Shown here: in pieces, positions 46,009-53,481 of the stretch
Layout of the letters: each line of letters opens with the position of its first letter
How positions within the stretch are numbered: position 1 is the first letter of the stretch
Source: Paenibacillus sp. PvR098
GTDB lineage: Bacteria; Bacillota; Bacilli; Paenibacillales; NBRC-103111
NCBI RefSeq assembly: GCF_017833255.1
Contig: NZ_JAFIBU010000001.1
Location: 1,178,001-1,242,000 of the forward strand
Reading direction: 5' to 3'
Length of the DNA: 64,000 bases
Program-made: the position numbers and the translations under genes
The notes under the pieces: generated by a model
Database searches by the model: none
Seen by the model: only the letters and a program-made list of their open reading frames with translations
What the model was told of the DNA's origin: nothing

Positions 46009-46896
46009 TTATTGTTTTTTCTGCTTGGACAGCCAATCGGCAAGCTGATCAATTTCGGCTTCCGTTAGACCCTTTGCGATGTTAGCATCATATTGGGCAC
46101 CCATTTGGCCAATACCATTATGAATGATACCCAAAATCTCATCTTTGGAGTGTAAGTCTCCCACTCCGCGAAGCGCAGGAATCTTGGCAGCAGGCATACC
46201 CTTCAGGTCCGTACCGTGACAGGAAAGACAAGTCGACTTGGCGTAAATTTCCGCCGCCGGATCATCCGGAGCCACAATCGCAGCCGCTTGCTGTGCGGGC
46301 TGCTTAGCCCCGCCTCCACCACCTGAGGTTCCTTTGTTTGCATGCATTTCCTCTTCGCGCTTGATATGTTCAGGGATAATATTTTTCTCCTTGAGCTCAA
46401 GCTGATAGTGGTGCCAAGATACGACAGTCAAATAAATACATGCTATCAAACTCAAGAACATCAACGTAGATGCGATCGGCCGCTTGTAGAAGCGTCTTTC
46501 TTTGCCCGTATCCAAGAACGGAGCGAGCAGCAAGGCACCAAACGCAATACCTGGAACAGCAACTGTACCCAGTACTACAAAACCTTCTGAAGTATATGGG
46601 TACTTGAGAAGCTGATACATGAACAAAAAGTACCAGTCAGGCATCGGAATGAACTGTGTGTTCGTCGGATCAGCCGGATAGCCAAGCGGAGCCGCATGAG
46701 ACACAGTAAGCGCTAAAATACCGACCAGCACAACAACCCCAACCATCCATTCTTTCAAAAGGAAGTTCGGAACAAATACTTCCGATTTTCCAGGGTAAGC
46801 AGAAAAATCTTGCGGAATCAATTTCGATGAGTTTACTCGAACGCGTGAATCCCCAACGTAAACGATTTTCTCGTCCGATTTATGACCTTGAGCCAC
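46009..46896 (-). CDS. qcrC: menaquinol:cytochrome c reductase cytochrome b/c subunit
   Basis: Fusion of a subunit IV-like membrane domain and a cytochrome c domain, 295 residues, the QcrC form of Bacillus-type bc complexes. Helices include WMVGVVVLVGILALTVSHAA, FVVLGTVAVPGIAFGALLLA and TLMFLSLIACIYLTVVSWHH. PMPDWYFLFMYQLLKYP carries the quinol-site PDWY motif. A Gly/Ala-rich linker leads to the heme c site CLSCHGTDLKG, with the likely axial Met in GIGQMGAQYD. GTG 46896 is behind AAGGAGGAGCGATCC. It is the last gene of the operon. Confidence 0.95.
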   Translation of the reverse strand: MAQGHKSDEKIVYVGDSRVRVNSSKLIPQDFSAYPGKSEVFVPNFLLKEWMVGVVVLVGILALTVSHAAPLGYPADPTNTQFIPMPDWYFLFMYQLLKYPYTSEGFVVLGTVAVPGIAFGALLLAPFLDTGKERRFYKRPIASTLMFLSLIACIYLTVVSWHHYQLELKEKNIIPEHIKREEEMHANKGTSGGGGGAKQPAQQAAAIVAPDDPAAEIYAKSTCLSCHGTDLKGMPAAKIPALRGVGDLHSKDEILGIIHNGIGQMGAQYDANIAKGLTEAEIDQLADWLSKQKKQ

Positions 46897-46959
46897 GGAT
46901 CGCTCCTCCTTCTCGTTTTCTTGGTAGAAAACCGTAAGCTGCAAATTTTAACGGAAATC

Positions 46960-47631
46960 TTATAACGGCCCGGAAATACCTTGCTTGCGAATCATGAAGA
47001 AGTGTCCTGCTAGTAGAGCCAATAATGCGCCCGGAAGGAAGAACACATGCAATGCAAAGAATCTCGTTAACGTTTGCGCCCCTACGATTTCCCCACCTTG
47101 CAGGAGGGTTTTTGCATATGGACCGATATACGGTGCGGATTCAACAATTTTAAGTGTAACGCTTGTTGCGAAATAAGCTTTATTGTCCCAAGGGAGCAAA
47201 TATCCCGTCAGACCAAGACCCAGCATGACAAAGAATATCAACATCCCGACAACCCAGTTCATTTCCCGAGGAGCCTTATAGGATCCCGTAAAGAACACGC
47301 GAAGCGTATGTAGGAACATCATAACAATAACGAGACTAGCGCCCCAATGGTGCATACCCCGTACAATGACGCCAAAGGCTACCTTATGCTGCAGGTAGTC
47401 TACGCTCGCATAAGCGTTGATAATATCCGGCACGTAATACATTGTTAGGAACATACCCGACAAAATTTGTATAACTGTGATAAAGAACGTCAAGCCGCCG
47501 AAGCAATACACGAAAGCGGAAAAGTGATGAGCCGGGTTAACGTGCTCAGGCACCTCGTGGTCCGCTACGTCTCTCCACATCGGCGTGATATCCAGGCGTT
47601 CATCGATCCAGTTATAAACCGTTTTAAACAT
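46960..47631 (-). CDS. qcrB: menaquinol:cytochrome c reductase cytochrome b subunit
   Basis: Cytochrome b6-type subunit of 223 residues with four helices. Heme b histidines lie in VNPAHHFSAFVYCFGGLTFF and MHHWGASLVIVMMFLHTLRV and near LHVFFLPGALLALLAGHFFM. LGLTGYLLPWDNKAYFATSV is the quinol-oxidation region. ATG 47631 is preceded by AAGGAGGCGTAACATCAG. It lies between qcrA and qcrC and is essential for electron transfer from menaquinol to cytochrome c. Confidence 0.96.
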   Translation of the reverse strand: MFKTVYNWIDERLDITPMWRDVADHEVPEHVNPAHHFSAFVYCFGGLTFFITVIQILSGMFLTMYYVPDIINAYASVDYLQHKVAFGVIVRGMHHWGASLVIVMMFLHTLRVFFTGSYKAPREMNWVVGMLIFFVMLGLGLTGYLLPWDNKAYFATSVTLKIVESAPYIGPYAKTLLQGGEIVGAQTLTRFFALHVFFLPGALLALLAGHFFMIRKQGISGPL

Positions 47632-47650
47632 CTGATGTTACGCCTCCTTA

Positions 47651-48196
47651 TTACACCCGTTTGTTAGGTCCGAGCTGACCAACGTACACAGAGCCGTTCT
47701 CGATCTTCACTTCATATTCGTCGAGCGGCAACGGCGATACGGCTAAAGCTTTACCGTCAATTGTGTAGTGGGCTCCATGACAAGGACAATAGTACTGGTC
47801 CTTGAATTGCGGACTGCCGTTCCAATTCACGGTGCATCCCAAGTGTTTGCACGTTGGATTCAACGCAAAGATTTTACCATCCTGGCTTTTTGCAATCCAT
47901 GCTTCGAGCTCAGGATTACTTTCATACCAACCATCTACTTGATGCACTTGAAACTTGAAGGATTTCGGTACGTTCGTAACTTGAGCTTCTTCCACAACCT
48001 TCACCCATTCGGCTTGCGCCTTAGGCTGAAGAACCGGATCCACCGCAAACCGAACCATCGGAACCAGCATCCCGGCACCCATAAATGCTCCTGCTCCGCC
48101 GAGGGTGTAGGAAAGAAACTGGCGTCTGGACATTTCACGACGTCTTACAGGTTTCTCGCCGTGATGCTGCGTCTCTTGATTCGTGTGATCGTTCAT
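47651..48196 (-). CDS. qcrA: menaquinol:cytochrome c reductase Rieske iron-sulfur subunit
   Basis: Rieske protein of 181 residues. The N-terminus has a twin-arginine-like start (SRRQFLSYTLGGAGAFMGAG) and a membrane anchor, as Tat-exported Rieske proteins do. Cluster ligands are in CKHLGCTVNW and CPCHGAHYTIDG, supplying Cys-His pairs and the disulfide cysteines. ATG 48196 follows AAGGGGG. It is the first gene of the qcrABC operon, with a good promoter about 70 bases upstream. Confidence 0.95.
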   Translation of the reverse strand: MNDHTNQETQHHGEKPVRRREMSRRQFLSYTLGGAGAFMGAGMLVPMVRFAVDPVLQPKAQAEWVKVVEEAQVTNVPKSFKFQVHQVDGWYESNPELEAWIAKSQDGKIFALNPTCKHLGCTVNWNGSPQFKDQYYCPCHGAHYTIDGKALAVSPLPLDEYEVKIENGSVYVGQLGPNKRV

Positions 48197-48271
48197 TCTC
48201 GTTCTACCCCCTTTTTGCAACATATATCAGTCGTTCGACATAACTTTACACCATACACTAGGACATAACTA

Positions 48272-48300
48272 ATAATAGCTTACACCACAAAGTGCGTCAA
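48272..48300 (-). promoter_or_regulatory. sigma-A promoter for qcrABC
   Basis: On the minus strand TTGACG (48300-48295), 17-base spacer, TATTAT (48277-48272), giving a leader of about 70 bases. Confidence 0.72.
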
Positions 48301-48435
48301 GAATGGAGTCCGGTTATTCCTATGCGTAACCTGAAGTGTCGAAGCTACATGTAACGAAATTGTCACAACTGGTGACGTTGGGTAAAGCTAGGCTGTTACA
48401 TATAATTCTCAACATTCCCATTTATCATACATGTG

Positions 48436-48894
48436 TCACGAGGATGGACTTCCATTCCATAGGTTAGCCATCAACTCCGTTGCTTTCCGCTTAGCCTCAT
48501 TGCCCGAAAGCCTCAGCTCATCCGGAGGGCAGCGCAGCAGAAGATCGACATGCTCCCCTACTAACTGCTTATCCCCGAGCTCCTGTTCTGACTTGGCCGT
48601 AACGACGACGACAAACCGGAAGCCGGCATTCTTGAGCCCTGCGCTTACCTGTTCAAGCAGCATCCCTTCGGGCGCTTGATGTGCGTCATTCACGAAATGC
48701 ATGGCGGGATAAGTTACGATGCGCCCTTTAAAAGGAATCTCAATTAAATCAAGCGCGTCACGCAAATGCTCCAGTGCCATAGTGGTCTCCCAAGGCGTCT
48801 CTCCTCCTCCTAACCCTGTAACCGGGAGAACCGCGGTGTCCAAATACGGACGAAGCTCGTCCCAAGACTTCTCTTCAATCTCGCTAAATTTCAA
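48436..48894 (-). CDS. ypiF: DUF2487-family protein (YpiF-like)
   Basis: Soluble protein of 152 residues starting with TTG (LKFSEIEEKSWDELRPYL), then VLPVTGLGGGETPWETTMAL and GRIVTYPAMHFVND. The Rossmann-like alternation and the GGGETPWE motif match the DUF2487 family, whose B. subtilis member ypiF lies upstream of qcrA. AAGGTGATATCA precedes TTG 48894. The function is unknown. It lies 240 bases upstream of qcrA with its own promoter between, so separate transcription is possible. Confidence 0.82.
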   Translation of the reverse strand: MKFSEIEEKSWDELRPYLDTAVLPVTGLGGGETPWETTMALEHLRDALDLIEIPFKGRIVTYPAMHFVNDAHQAPEGMLLEQVSAGLKNAGFRFVVVVTAKSEQELGDKQLVGEHVDLLLRCPPDELRLSGNEAKRKATELMANLWNGSPSS

Positions 48895-48931
48895 TGATAT
48901 CACCTTCTTTCCCTTGTACCAATTTAGCACA

Positions 48932-48967
48932 GAAAAAAAGACATATGAAGAATCTTCATATGTCTTT
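48932..48967 (-). terminator. long perfect terminator after IDEAL-domain gene
   Basis: AAAGACATATGAAG (48937-48950) and CTTCATATGTCTTT (48954-48967) form a 14-bp perfect stem with a 3-base loop, followed on the minus strand by T-runs. It separates the IDEAL gene from ypiF. Confidence 0.87.
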
Positions 48968-49010
48968 CAAAAAAATGTCATGATTGGCGTTAGCTTAGTC
49001 TAAGTTGAAA

Positions 49011-49202
49011 TCATTTACCCATGTATCGCAGCATATTCAGTTCGGTTGTTAGGGCAATAAAGGATTGTTCATCACCATTAGCCAATGCTTGATCTATTCC
49101 TTTGTACAATCTCTGCTCTTTGTATTTACGCAGGGCTTCATCAAGCACCATTTCTGCAAACAAACTCAGCATCATATCGTTTGTCACGTTCATTTTGCCC
49201 AT
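49011..49202 (-). CDS. IDEAL-domain small protein
   Basis: A 63-residue protein that is little more than an IDEAL domain: MLSLFAEMVLDEALRKYKEQ, then LYKGIDQALANGDEQSFIAL and TTELNMLR. ATG 49202 follows GGAGGTAGG. In B. subtilis the position next to ypiF is held by ypiB, a larger protein with an IDEAL domain at its C-terminus; here the upper part is absent. It may be a protein-interaction module, for example with other regulators. It has its own strong terminator. Confidence 0.85.
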   Translation of the reverse strand: MGKMNVTNDMMLSLFAEMVLDEALRKYKEQRLYKGIDQALANGDEQSFIALTTELNMLRYMGK

Positions 49203-49247
49203 GAGAACCTACCTCCAAACTGGGTCATGATATTCTACTTATACCAC

Positions 49248-49766
49248 CTACTGCTTACGGCTGTCCCTCAGAAACTCAGAGCCCTTGACGCAATAGCTCT
49301 CCATGGTCCGTTTCATCCGTTCCAAATCCGTCTCCAGCAGCTCTCGAACCACTTTTGACGGAGATCCAAGAGAAAGCGTGTACGAGGGGATCGATTTGTT
49401 CTCGGTTACAAGTGTTCCTGCCCCTATTAAAGCATATTCACCGATGTTAGCACCGTTTAGTACAATCGCCCCCATGCCGATTAATGTGCCCTTGCCTACA
49501 TGGCATCCATGAATGATAGCTCCATGGCCTACGGATACTTCATCTTCGATGATCAACGGTTGATCCGAATTGACATGGCCGATACAGCCGTCTTGAATGT
49601 TACTGCGCTTCCCGATCCGGATCGGGGCCAGATCTCCTCGAAGCACGGTATTATACCAAATGCTTGCTCCTTCTTCGATGACAACATCACCGATAATTTG
49701 CACACCCGGCGCTAAGAACACCGATGGATGAACCTGAGGTATAATACCGTTATAACTGTGCAGCAT
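49248..49766 (-). CDS. gamma-carbonic anhydrase family protein (YtoA-like)
   Basis: Left-handed beta-helix protein of 172 residues with hexapeptide repeats, for example VQIIGDVVIEEGASIWYNTV, IEDEVSVGHGAIIHGCHVGK and IGMGAIVLNGANIGEYALIG. Three histidines in GCIGHVN and VGHGAIIHGC match the zinc-ligand pattern of gamma-class carbonic anhydrases. ATG 49766 follows AAGGAG with 11-base spacing; an earlier GTG at 49778 would overlap it. Activity as a carbonic anhydrase is likely but many relatives are uncharacterised. Confidence 0.88.
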   Translation of the reverse strand: MLHSYNGIIPQVHPSVFLAPGVQIIGDVVIEEGASIWYNTVLRGDLAPIRIGKRSNIQDGCIGHVNSDQPLIIEDEVSVGHGAIIHGCHVGKGTLIGMGAIVLNGANIGEYALIGAGTLVTENKSIPSYTLSLGSPSKVVRELLETDLERMKRTMESYCVKGSEFLRDSRKQ

Positions 49767-49868
49767 AAGCTGTCTCACTCCTTGTTTAAAGCCGCTTGCA
49801 GCGGAATCCCCGGTACGCAGCAGCTATCTTGAATTTTGGAGTGATTGTAGCAAGACCCTCATGCATTG

Positions 49869-50987
49869 TCAAACGTCAATGATAATCTTCTCTTCATCGG
49901 CAACATATGTTCCTTCAATAATTTTCCTGCCCAGCTTGGTAATCTGGATGACGCGTTCCCATCTTTCGTCTTCCCCGATCCTTACAAGTCCAAGATGCAT
50001 CATCATCTGGACAATTCGCTGCTCCAGGATCGAATCGGCCGTGTCGTAGTAGAACGGCCGAATTAATGGCGTTAAAGCTTCTTTTAGTGAATGATGCGTA
50101 ACCCATGTTTTAACCAGACGGTTCAGCCAATGGACTAGTGATTGAAGATTGGGAATAGGACCTTTATACAGCCTTAACCAGAAACGATAGACTTGAACCG
50201 GATCTTCTCTCTGTCCTTGATCCACCCTCTCCTTTCCCTTGGCGGTAAGAGCCAAAACTTGATTGTGCTCTGTAATCAGATCGTTGTAGTAGCAGTAATC
50301 GTAAATAAAAGAAAATCGATTGGGGTAATCCCTGAACATTCTTCCGTAGCCGAATCTCCATGCGGTTTTACCCACTACATCTTCCCTGACCGACAAACGC
50401 TCCAGAATTTGCTGCAAATTGCGTTTGTACATCACATTCTCGCCAGTCAGCATGACCTCCTGAGCTCCGAGAAAATGTAGAAAGCTCCATATGTCCTCTG
50501 TCATAAGCCTCTGCTCGTCCCGATACACCGGCGGCTCAACCGTCGTTTGAAGCTTTTGTTGAAATTGCTTAGCCAGTGTGTGGATGAACCTTGTCTTCAA
50601 GTCAGTAGGCACTTGAAACAAATAACGCGTTTGATGAGAGTATCCGCTGAACAACCATCCCCTTTGCTTGAATCGTGCAATCATCTCGCGCGGATTCCAT
50701 ACTGCGTCTTCATCATCCTTCGTAAAGCGGCTTTGCTGAACCCGAGCAATCAGCTCCTCTATGCTGAATGAACCGCGCTGGTCAAACAGGAGTGAGTTGA
50801 GGAAACGGATATCTTCGATCGATAAAGCTTCAACCTGAGTATCGAATACCTCCCGTCGTCCCACTGCCCACAAGATCGACTGGATGAGCTCGTTTTTCGA
50901 ATGGCCGTTGCATTCGCAATTATACGTACCGGCAATGCGGCTCAGCTCATGGATATCCGCGTAGCTTAACATGTCGGCTAGATTCAT
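49869..50987 (-). CDS. unknown 372-aa protein with SAP-like N-terminus
   Basis: Soluble protein starting MNLADMLSYADIHELSRIAG, then CNGHSKNELIQSILWAVG, a pattern like SAP or helicase-associated DNA-binding domains. The body is helical with many aromatic and basic residues (TKDDEDAVWNPREMIARFKQ, RDYPNRFSFIYDYCYYNDLI). It ends in a winged-helix-like segment (DTADSILEQRIVQMMMHLGL with ITKLGRKIIEG). No nuclease or ATPase motif is seen. ATG 50987 is behind GGAGGGACAAACGC; a longer frame (from 51122) would run into the terminator of the upstream gene. The function is unknown; a nucleic-acid-binding role is a guess. Confidence 0.72.
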   Translation of the reverse strand: MNLADMLSYADIHELSRIAGTYNCECNGHSKNELIQSILWAVGRREVFDTQVEALSIEDIRFLNSLLFDQRGSFSIEELIARVQQSRFTKDDEDAVWNPREMIARFKQRGWLFSGYSHQTRYLFQVPTDLKTRFIHTLAKQFQQKLQTTVEPPVYRDEQRLMTEDIWSFLHFLGAQEVMLTGENVMYKRNLQQILERLSVREDVVGKTAWRFGYGRMFRDYPNRFSFIYDYCYYNDLITEHNQVLALTAKGKERVDQGQREDPVQVYRFWLRLYKGPIPNLQSLVHWLNRLVKTWVTHHSLKEALTPLIRPFYYDTADSILEQRIVQMMMHLGLVRIGEDERWERVIQITKLGRKIIEGTYVADEEKIIIDV

Positions 50988-51065
50988 GCGTTTGTCCCTC
51001 CAGAACTTCTTACTAACCATTATGGGATAATGTTCCGGATTTAAACGCATTTTGACAAAAGTAAC

Positions 51066-51115
51066 AAAAAAAAGCAGGTGCCTATGCAATCGAATGATTT
51101 GCACAAGAACCCACT
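51066..51115 (-). terminator. intrinsic terminator after histidine phosphatase gene
   Basis: On the minus strand a stem of about 17 pairs (with G-U pairs and one mismatch) from AGTGGGTTC to GGCACCTGCT, followed by eight T. It separates the phosphatase from the 372-residue protein gene. Confidence 0.78.
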
Positions 51116-51122
51116 TTTTCAA

Positions 51123-51728
51123 TTAAACACCCTGACTTTGCTGCTCCTCCAACTTCGCCAAGTGAGAAGTGCAGTTTAACAATCGACAATGCCAGACTTC
51201 TTCTTCCACTTGCTCTATAACTGTCAAAGATGTGTTTTTTAGATGCTCTTCTATCGTCCTGCCTAAATACAAAGCGAGAACAGGAGCAATATATCCCCCG
51301 TGGCTGACGATCAGAATTCGCTTGCCCCGATGATCCCGCTCCGTATCGAGAAGGAACGCCTGCCAACGCGTAAGCAGCCCCTCATCCGTTTCCAAGCCTA
51401 AATCGAGCCCCCGCCAGTTCTCTCCCCAACGCGAAAGGCGATCCTCCAATGTAGTCCCTTCTAACTGACCGAAAGCTCTCTCACGCAATCTCGAATCTAC
51501 ACCAATGAAAGGCGTTCCGGTCATGTCCGCTAACGTTTGAGCCGTTTCCCGCGCTCTGATCAAATCGCTGGAGATGATTCCATCCCAGTCTTCTCCTTGA
51601 AGTCTTTCGGCCAGTAAACGCGCCTGCATCCTCCCGACCTCGGCCAATGGCGTATCCATCTGTCCCTGCATACGGCCTGCCAAATTCCACTCTGTCGTAC
51701 CGTGCCTAACGAGTCCAAGTGTAATCAT
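51123..51728 (-). CDS. histidine phosphatase family protein
   Basis: Phosphoglycerate-mutase-like phosphatase of 201 residues. The catalytic core is LGLVRHGTTEWNLAGRMQGQ (RHG with phosphohistidine), SSDLIRARETAQTLAD (second Arg), RLRERAFGQLEGTTLEDRLS (catalytic Glu region) and ILIVSHGGYIAPVLALYLGR (second His). All catalytic residues are present. ATG 51728 (MITLGLVRHG) is favoured; a start 11 codons earlier lacks a ribosome site. The substrate is not inferable; relatives include CobC- and PhoE-type phosphatases. Confidence 0.9.
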   Translation of the reverse strand: MITLGLVRHGTTEWNLAGRMQGQMDTPLAEVGRMQARLLAERLQGEDWDGIISSDLIRARETAQTLADMTGTPFIGVDSRLRERAFGQLEGTTLEDRLSRWGENWRGLDLGLETDEGLLTRWQAFLLDTERDHRGKRILIVSHGGYIAPVLALYLGRTIEEHLKNTSLTVIEQVEEEVWHCRLLNCTSHLAKLEEQQSQGV

Positions 51729-51801
51729 CCAACCTCTAACATCCCTTCTCAGCTCATTCAAAAAAAAGAAACGGCCCGCGGGGGCCGGATTTTTCAGTCC
51801 G

Positions 51802-52431
51802 TTAAGATCTTGTTCTTGTTAACCAGTTCATAATCAGCAAGGTGCAGGTCAAACCCAACAGCGAGACGAAAAGCATATAATCCTTGACCGTCTGAATAGG
51901 TCCGACACGATACATGAAGGGCTCGTTAAATCCTTTCAGACTAGCTACCGCCGTTGGCATCGTATGTGCATTCATCGACTCCCCGCCGCTTGCCGCCACT
52001 ACAACCGGGTCACCCAGCCGACCGAATACGTTGGACTCTTGAGCAAGGGGAATGCTGTCCGTGTTCATTTCGTTAATTATAGAAAAGAGGAACGTGAACA
52101 CAAAGAGCGCGATGCAAAGAGAAATAACTGCTGTGAGATTGCGGCGGAGCTTGAATGAGAACAGGTGCAGCCGATCAGGAGCAGGAATACGCCAGGATTC
52201 GTCATCATAAATTCGCTTCATAACGCTGGAGGAAACCGACTTTTCCCGAGACCCTGCAGGCTCCTCATGCGCAGTCGAACGAATCAGTTGAGTACTTTCC
52301 CGCCACATATCAAATTCTTCTTCGCAAGCCTTGCAGAATTTGATATGCTCATCCACCGCCTGACGATTCAAATGATGCTCCGGCAAATCCCAATAGACGC
52401 CGAACCATTCATGTATATCTTCGCATTTCAT
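51802..52431 (-). CDS. anti-sigma factor, zinc-type
   Basis: Membrane-bound anti-sigma factor of 209 residues. The N-terminal zinc anti-sigma motif is VDEHIKFCKACEEEFD (H-x3-C-x2-C). A membrane helix follows (LTAVISLCIALFVFTFLFSI) and a second near the C-terminus (YMLFVSLLGLTCTLLIMNWL), with an external stretch between. ATG 52431 overlaps the sigma gene stop by 4 bases. It should hold the sigma factor at the membrane and release it upon an envelope signal. B. subtilis SigX-RsiX is a functional parallel, not a proven orthologue. Confidence 0.87.
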   Translation of the reverse strand: MKCEDIHEWFGVYWDLPEHHLNRQAVDEHIKFCKACEEEFDMWRESTQLIRSTAHEEPAGSREKSVSSSVMKRIYDDESWRIPAPDRLHLFSFKLRRNLTAVISLCIALFVFTFLFSIINEMNTDSIPLAQESNVFGRLGDPVVVAASGGESMNAHTMPTAVASLKGFNEPFMYRVGPIQTVKDYMLFVSLLGLTCTLLIMNWLTRTRS

Positions 52432-53021
52432 CTTTGATTCATCCCCTCATACTCCTCAAATATAGGTTCAAGAAAGTATGGTTCCAACTGAAGCTTCACG
52501 CTAGCCCTTGCTCTGAACAACAAAGATTTGACCGAACTTACCGTCTGTCCGAGAATATTTGCAATCTCTTGATAGTCAAGCTGGTCGTATTCACGCAATA
52601 TCAATGCGGATCGCTGCTTCTCAGGCAAATTATTAATGGCATCCCTTACCATGGTAACTCTCTCGTTCCGTAGTACGGTTTGCTCCGGGAGTGTGTCCAA
52701 AGATGTCTGAGGCGTATATCCGCTTTGCTCCAAAGAAACCTTTACGTTTTTATGTTTACGCAGCTCGCTTAAAACCGTATTGCGCGCAATAGTGTATAGC
52801 CAAGTGGAGAAGGTCGCTTCTACCTCACGAAACGAATGAAGGCTTCGATAGGCCTTATAGAACGTTTCATTGCAAAGATCTTCTGCCAAAGAATCCATCT
52901 GCGCGCTTTTCAGCATGTGAAAAATAAATGCCAAAATCTTACGTTCATAGCGGCGCATTAATTCATCATATAGCTGGACGTTGCCATCCTTAATTTCTCT
53001 GATCAACTGGGAATCGGTCAT
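52428..53021 (-). CDS. ECF-type RNA polymerase sigma factor
   Basis: Sigma-70 family member of 197 residues. Region 2 reads FIFHMLKSAQMDSLAEDLCN, TFYKAYRSLHSF and FSTWLYTIARNTVLSELRKH. Region 4 reads NLPEKQRSALILREYDQLDY and IANILGQTVSSVKSLLFRAR, the -35 recognition helix. There is no region 1 or 3, as expected for the ECF group. ATG 53021 follows AAGGAGGGTCGAATGC. The anti-sigma gene overlaps downstream. No clear ECF-type promoter was found upstream, so autoregulation is open. Confidence 0.93.
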   Translation of the reverse strand: MTDSQLIREIKDGNVQLYDELMRRYERKILAFIFHMLKSAQMDSLAEDLCNETFYKAYRSLHSFREVEATFSTWLYTIARNTVLSELRKHKNVKVSLEQSGYTPQTSLDTLPEQTVLRNERVTMVRDAINNLPEKQRSALILREYDQLDYQEIANILGQTVSSVKSLLFRARASVKLQLEPYFLEPIFEEYEGMNQR

Positions 53022-53300
53022 GCATTCGACCCTCCTTGTGATTCCTGCTTACCCCCAGCGATGCTACTTGTTTGTACTGTAAGGGGAGTATAAAAGTTGC
53101 GGTAGTTTTGAAAAAAAATGAATAATATTTCTCAGTTGCTATACTATTCGTGGTACAAGGTCAAAAATCCTGCTTTCTCGACAAGTTCGGAAGGTCTCCC
53201 AAAAAAAAGTGTACAATATATACAACGATTCAGTCATTAAATTTAAGATATGCAACTGCGGCTTACAAGATGAACATGCCCTCCATTCGATAAAAGAACA
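53022..53300. other. intergenic region between ECF sigma gene and small RNA gene
   Basis: AT-rich gap of about 280 bases. TTGACC and TATAGC elements occur 15 bases apart on the minus strand near 53130-53155, a weak promoter candidate for the sigma operon. A TATACT box is near 53085. I see no coding potential. Confidence 0.4.
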
Positions 53301-53330
53301 AAAAAAAGACCGCCTGATGCTTCAGGCGGT
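53301..53330 (-). terminator. intrinsic terminator of the small RNA
   Basis: On the minus strand ACCGCCTGA and TCAGGCGGT form a 9-bp stem with an AGCA loop, followed by CTTTTTTTTG. Confidence 0.9.
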
Positions 53331-53378
53331 AGCACACTGTGCCATAATTCGGATAGGAGTGGAGAGAAACCATACTGT
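53301..53378 (-). ncRNA. candidate CcpA-controlled small RNA
   Basis: A complete short transcription unit on the minus strand. A consensus promoter (53413-53385) would start RNA near 53378, and a terminator at 53330-53301 would end it after about 78 bases. The 5-prime part is single-stranded and CU-rich (UUUCUCUCCACUCC), like regulatory RNAs that pair with ribosome sites. A small hairpin GCACA/UGUGC follows. No ribosome site precedes the possible AUG in the transcript. The next gene on the strand starts 280 bases further on, so a leader role for the sigma gene is less likely. It is not identified with a named RNA. Confidence 0.6.
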
Positions 53379-53384
53379 ACTTTT

Positions 53385-53413
53385 ATTATATGAATCCGTT
53401 TACAAAAAGTCAA
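53385..53413 (-). promoter_or_regulatory. consensus sigma-A promoter of the small RNA
   Basis: On the minus strand TTGACT (53413-53408), exactly 17 bases, then perfect TATAAT (53390-53385). It is the best sigma-A match seen in the window. Confidence 0.85.
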
Positions 53414-53422
53414 TATCTTTTT

Positions 53423-53436
53423 TGTAAACGTTTCCT
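53423..53436 (+). promoter_or_regulatory. catabolite-responsive element (CcpA cre) match
   Basis: TGTAAACGTTTCCT matches all positions of the cre consensus TGWAARCGYTWNCW. A second copy on the minus strand, TGTAAACGGATTCA (53404-53391), matches 12 of 14 and lies between the -35 and -10. The two form an inverted repeat (53397-53408 and 53419-53430, 12-base arms). Confidence 0.62.
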
Positions 53437-53446
53437 ACATTGTATT

Positions 53447-53481
53447 AAAAAAGACTACACGTGAATCGTGTAGTCTTTTTT
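53447..53481. terminator. terminator at the end of the aromatic supraoperon
   Basis: Fifteen-base perfect arms (53447-53461 and 53467-53481, core GACTACACG/CGTGTAGTC) with a 5-base loop. The hairpin contains the tyrA stop codon, and T-runs follow on both strands. Confidence 0.93.

Noticed and set aside
53209..53427. 72-codon plus-strand frame between sigma and tyrA genes
   Set aside because: It runs through the promoter and terminator of the predicted small RNA on the other strand and has biased low-complexity content.
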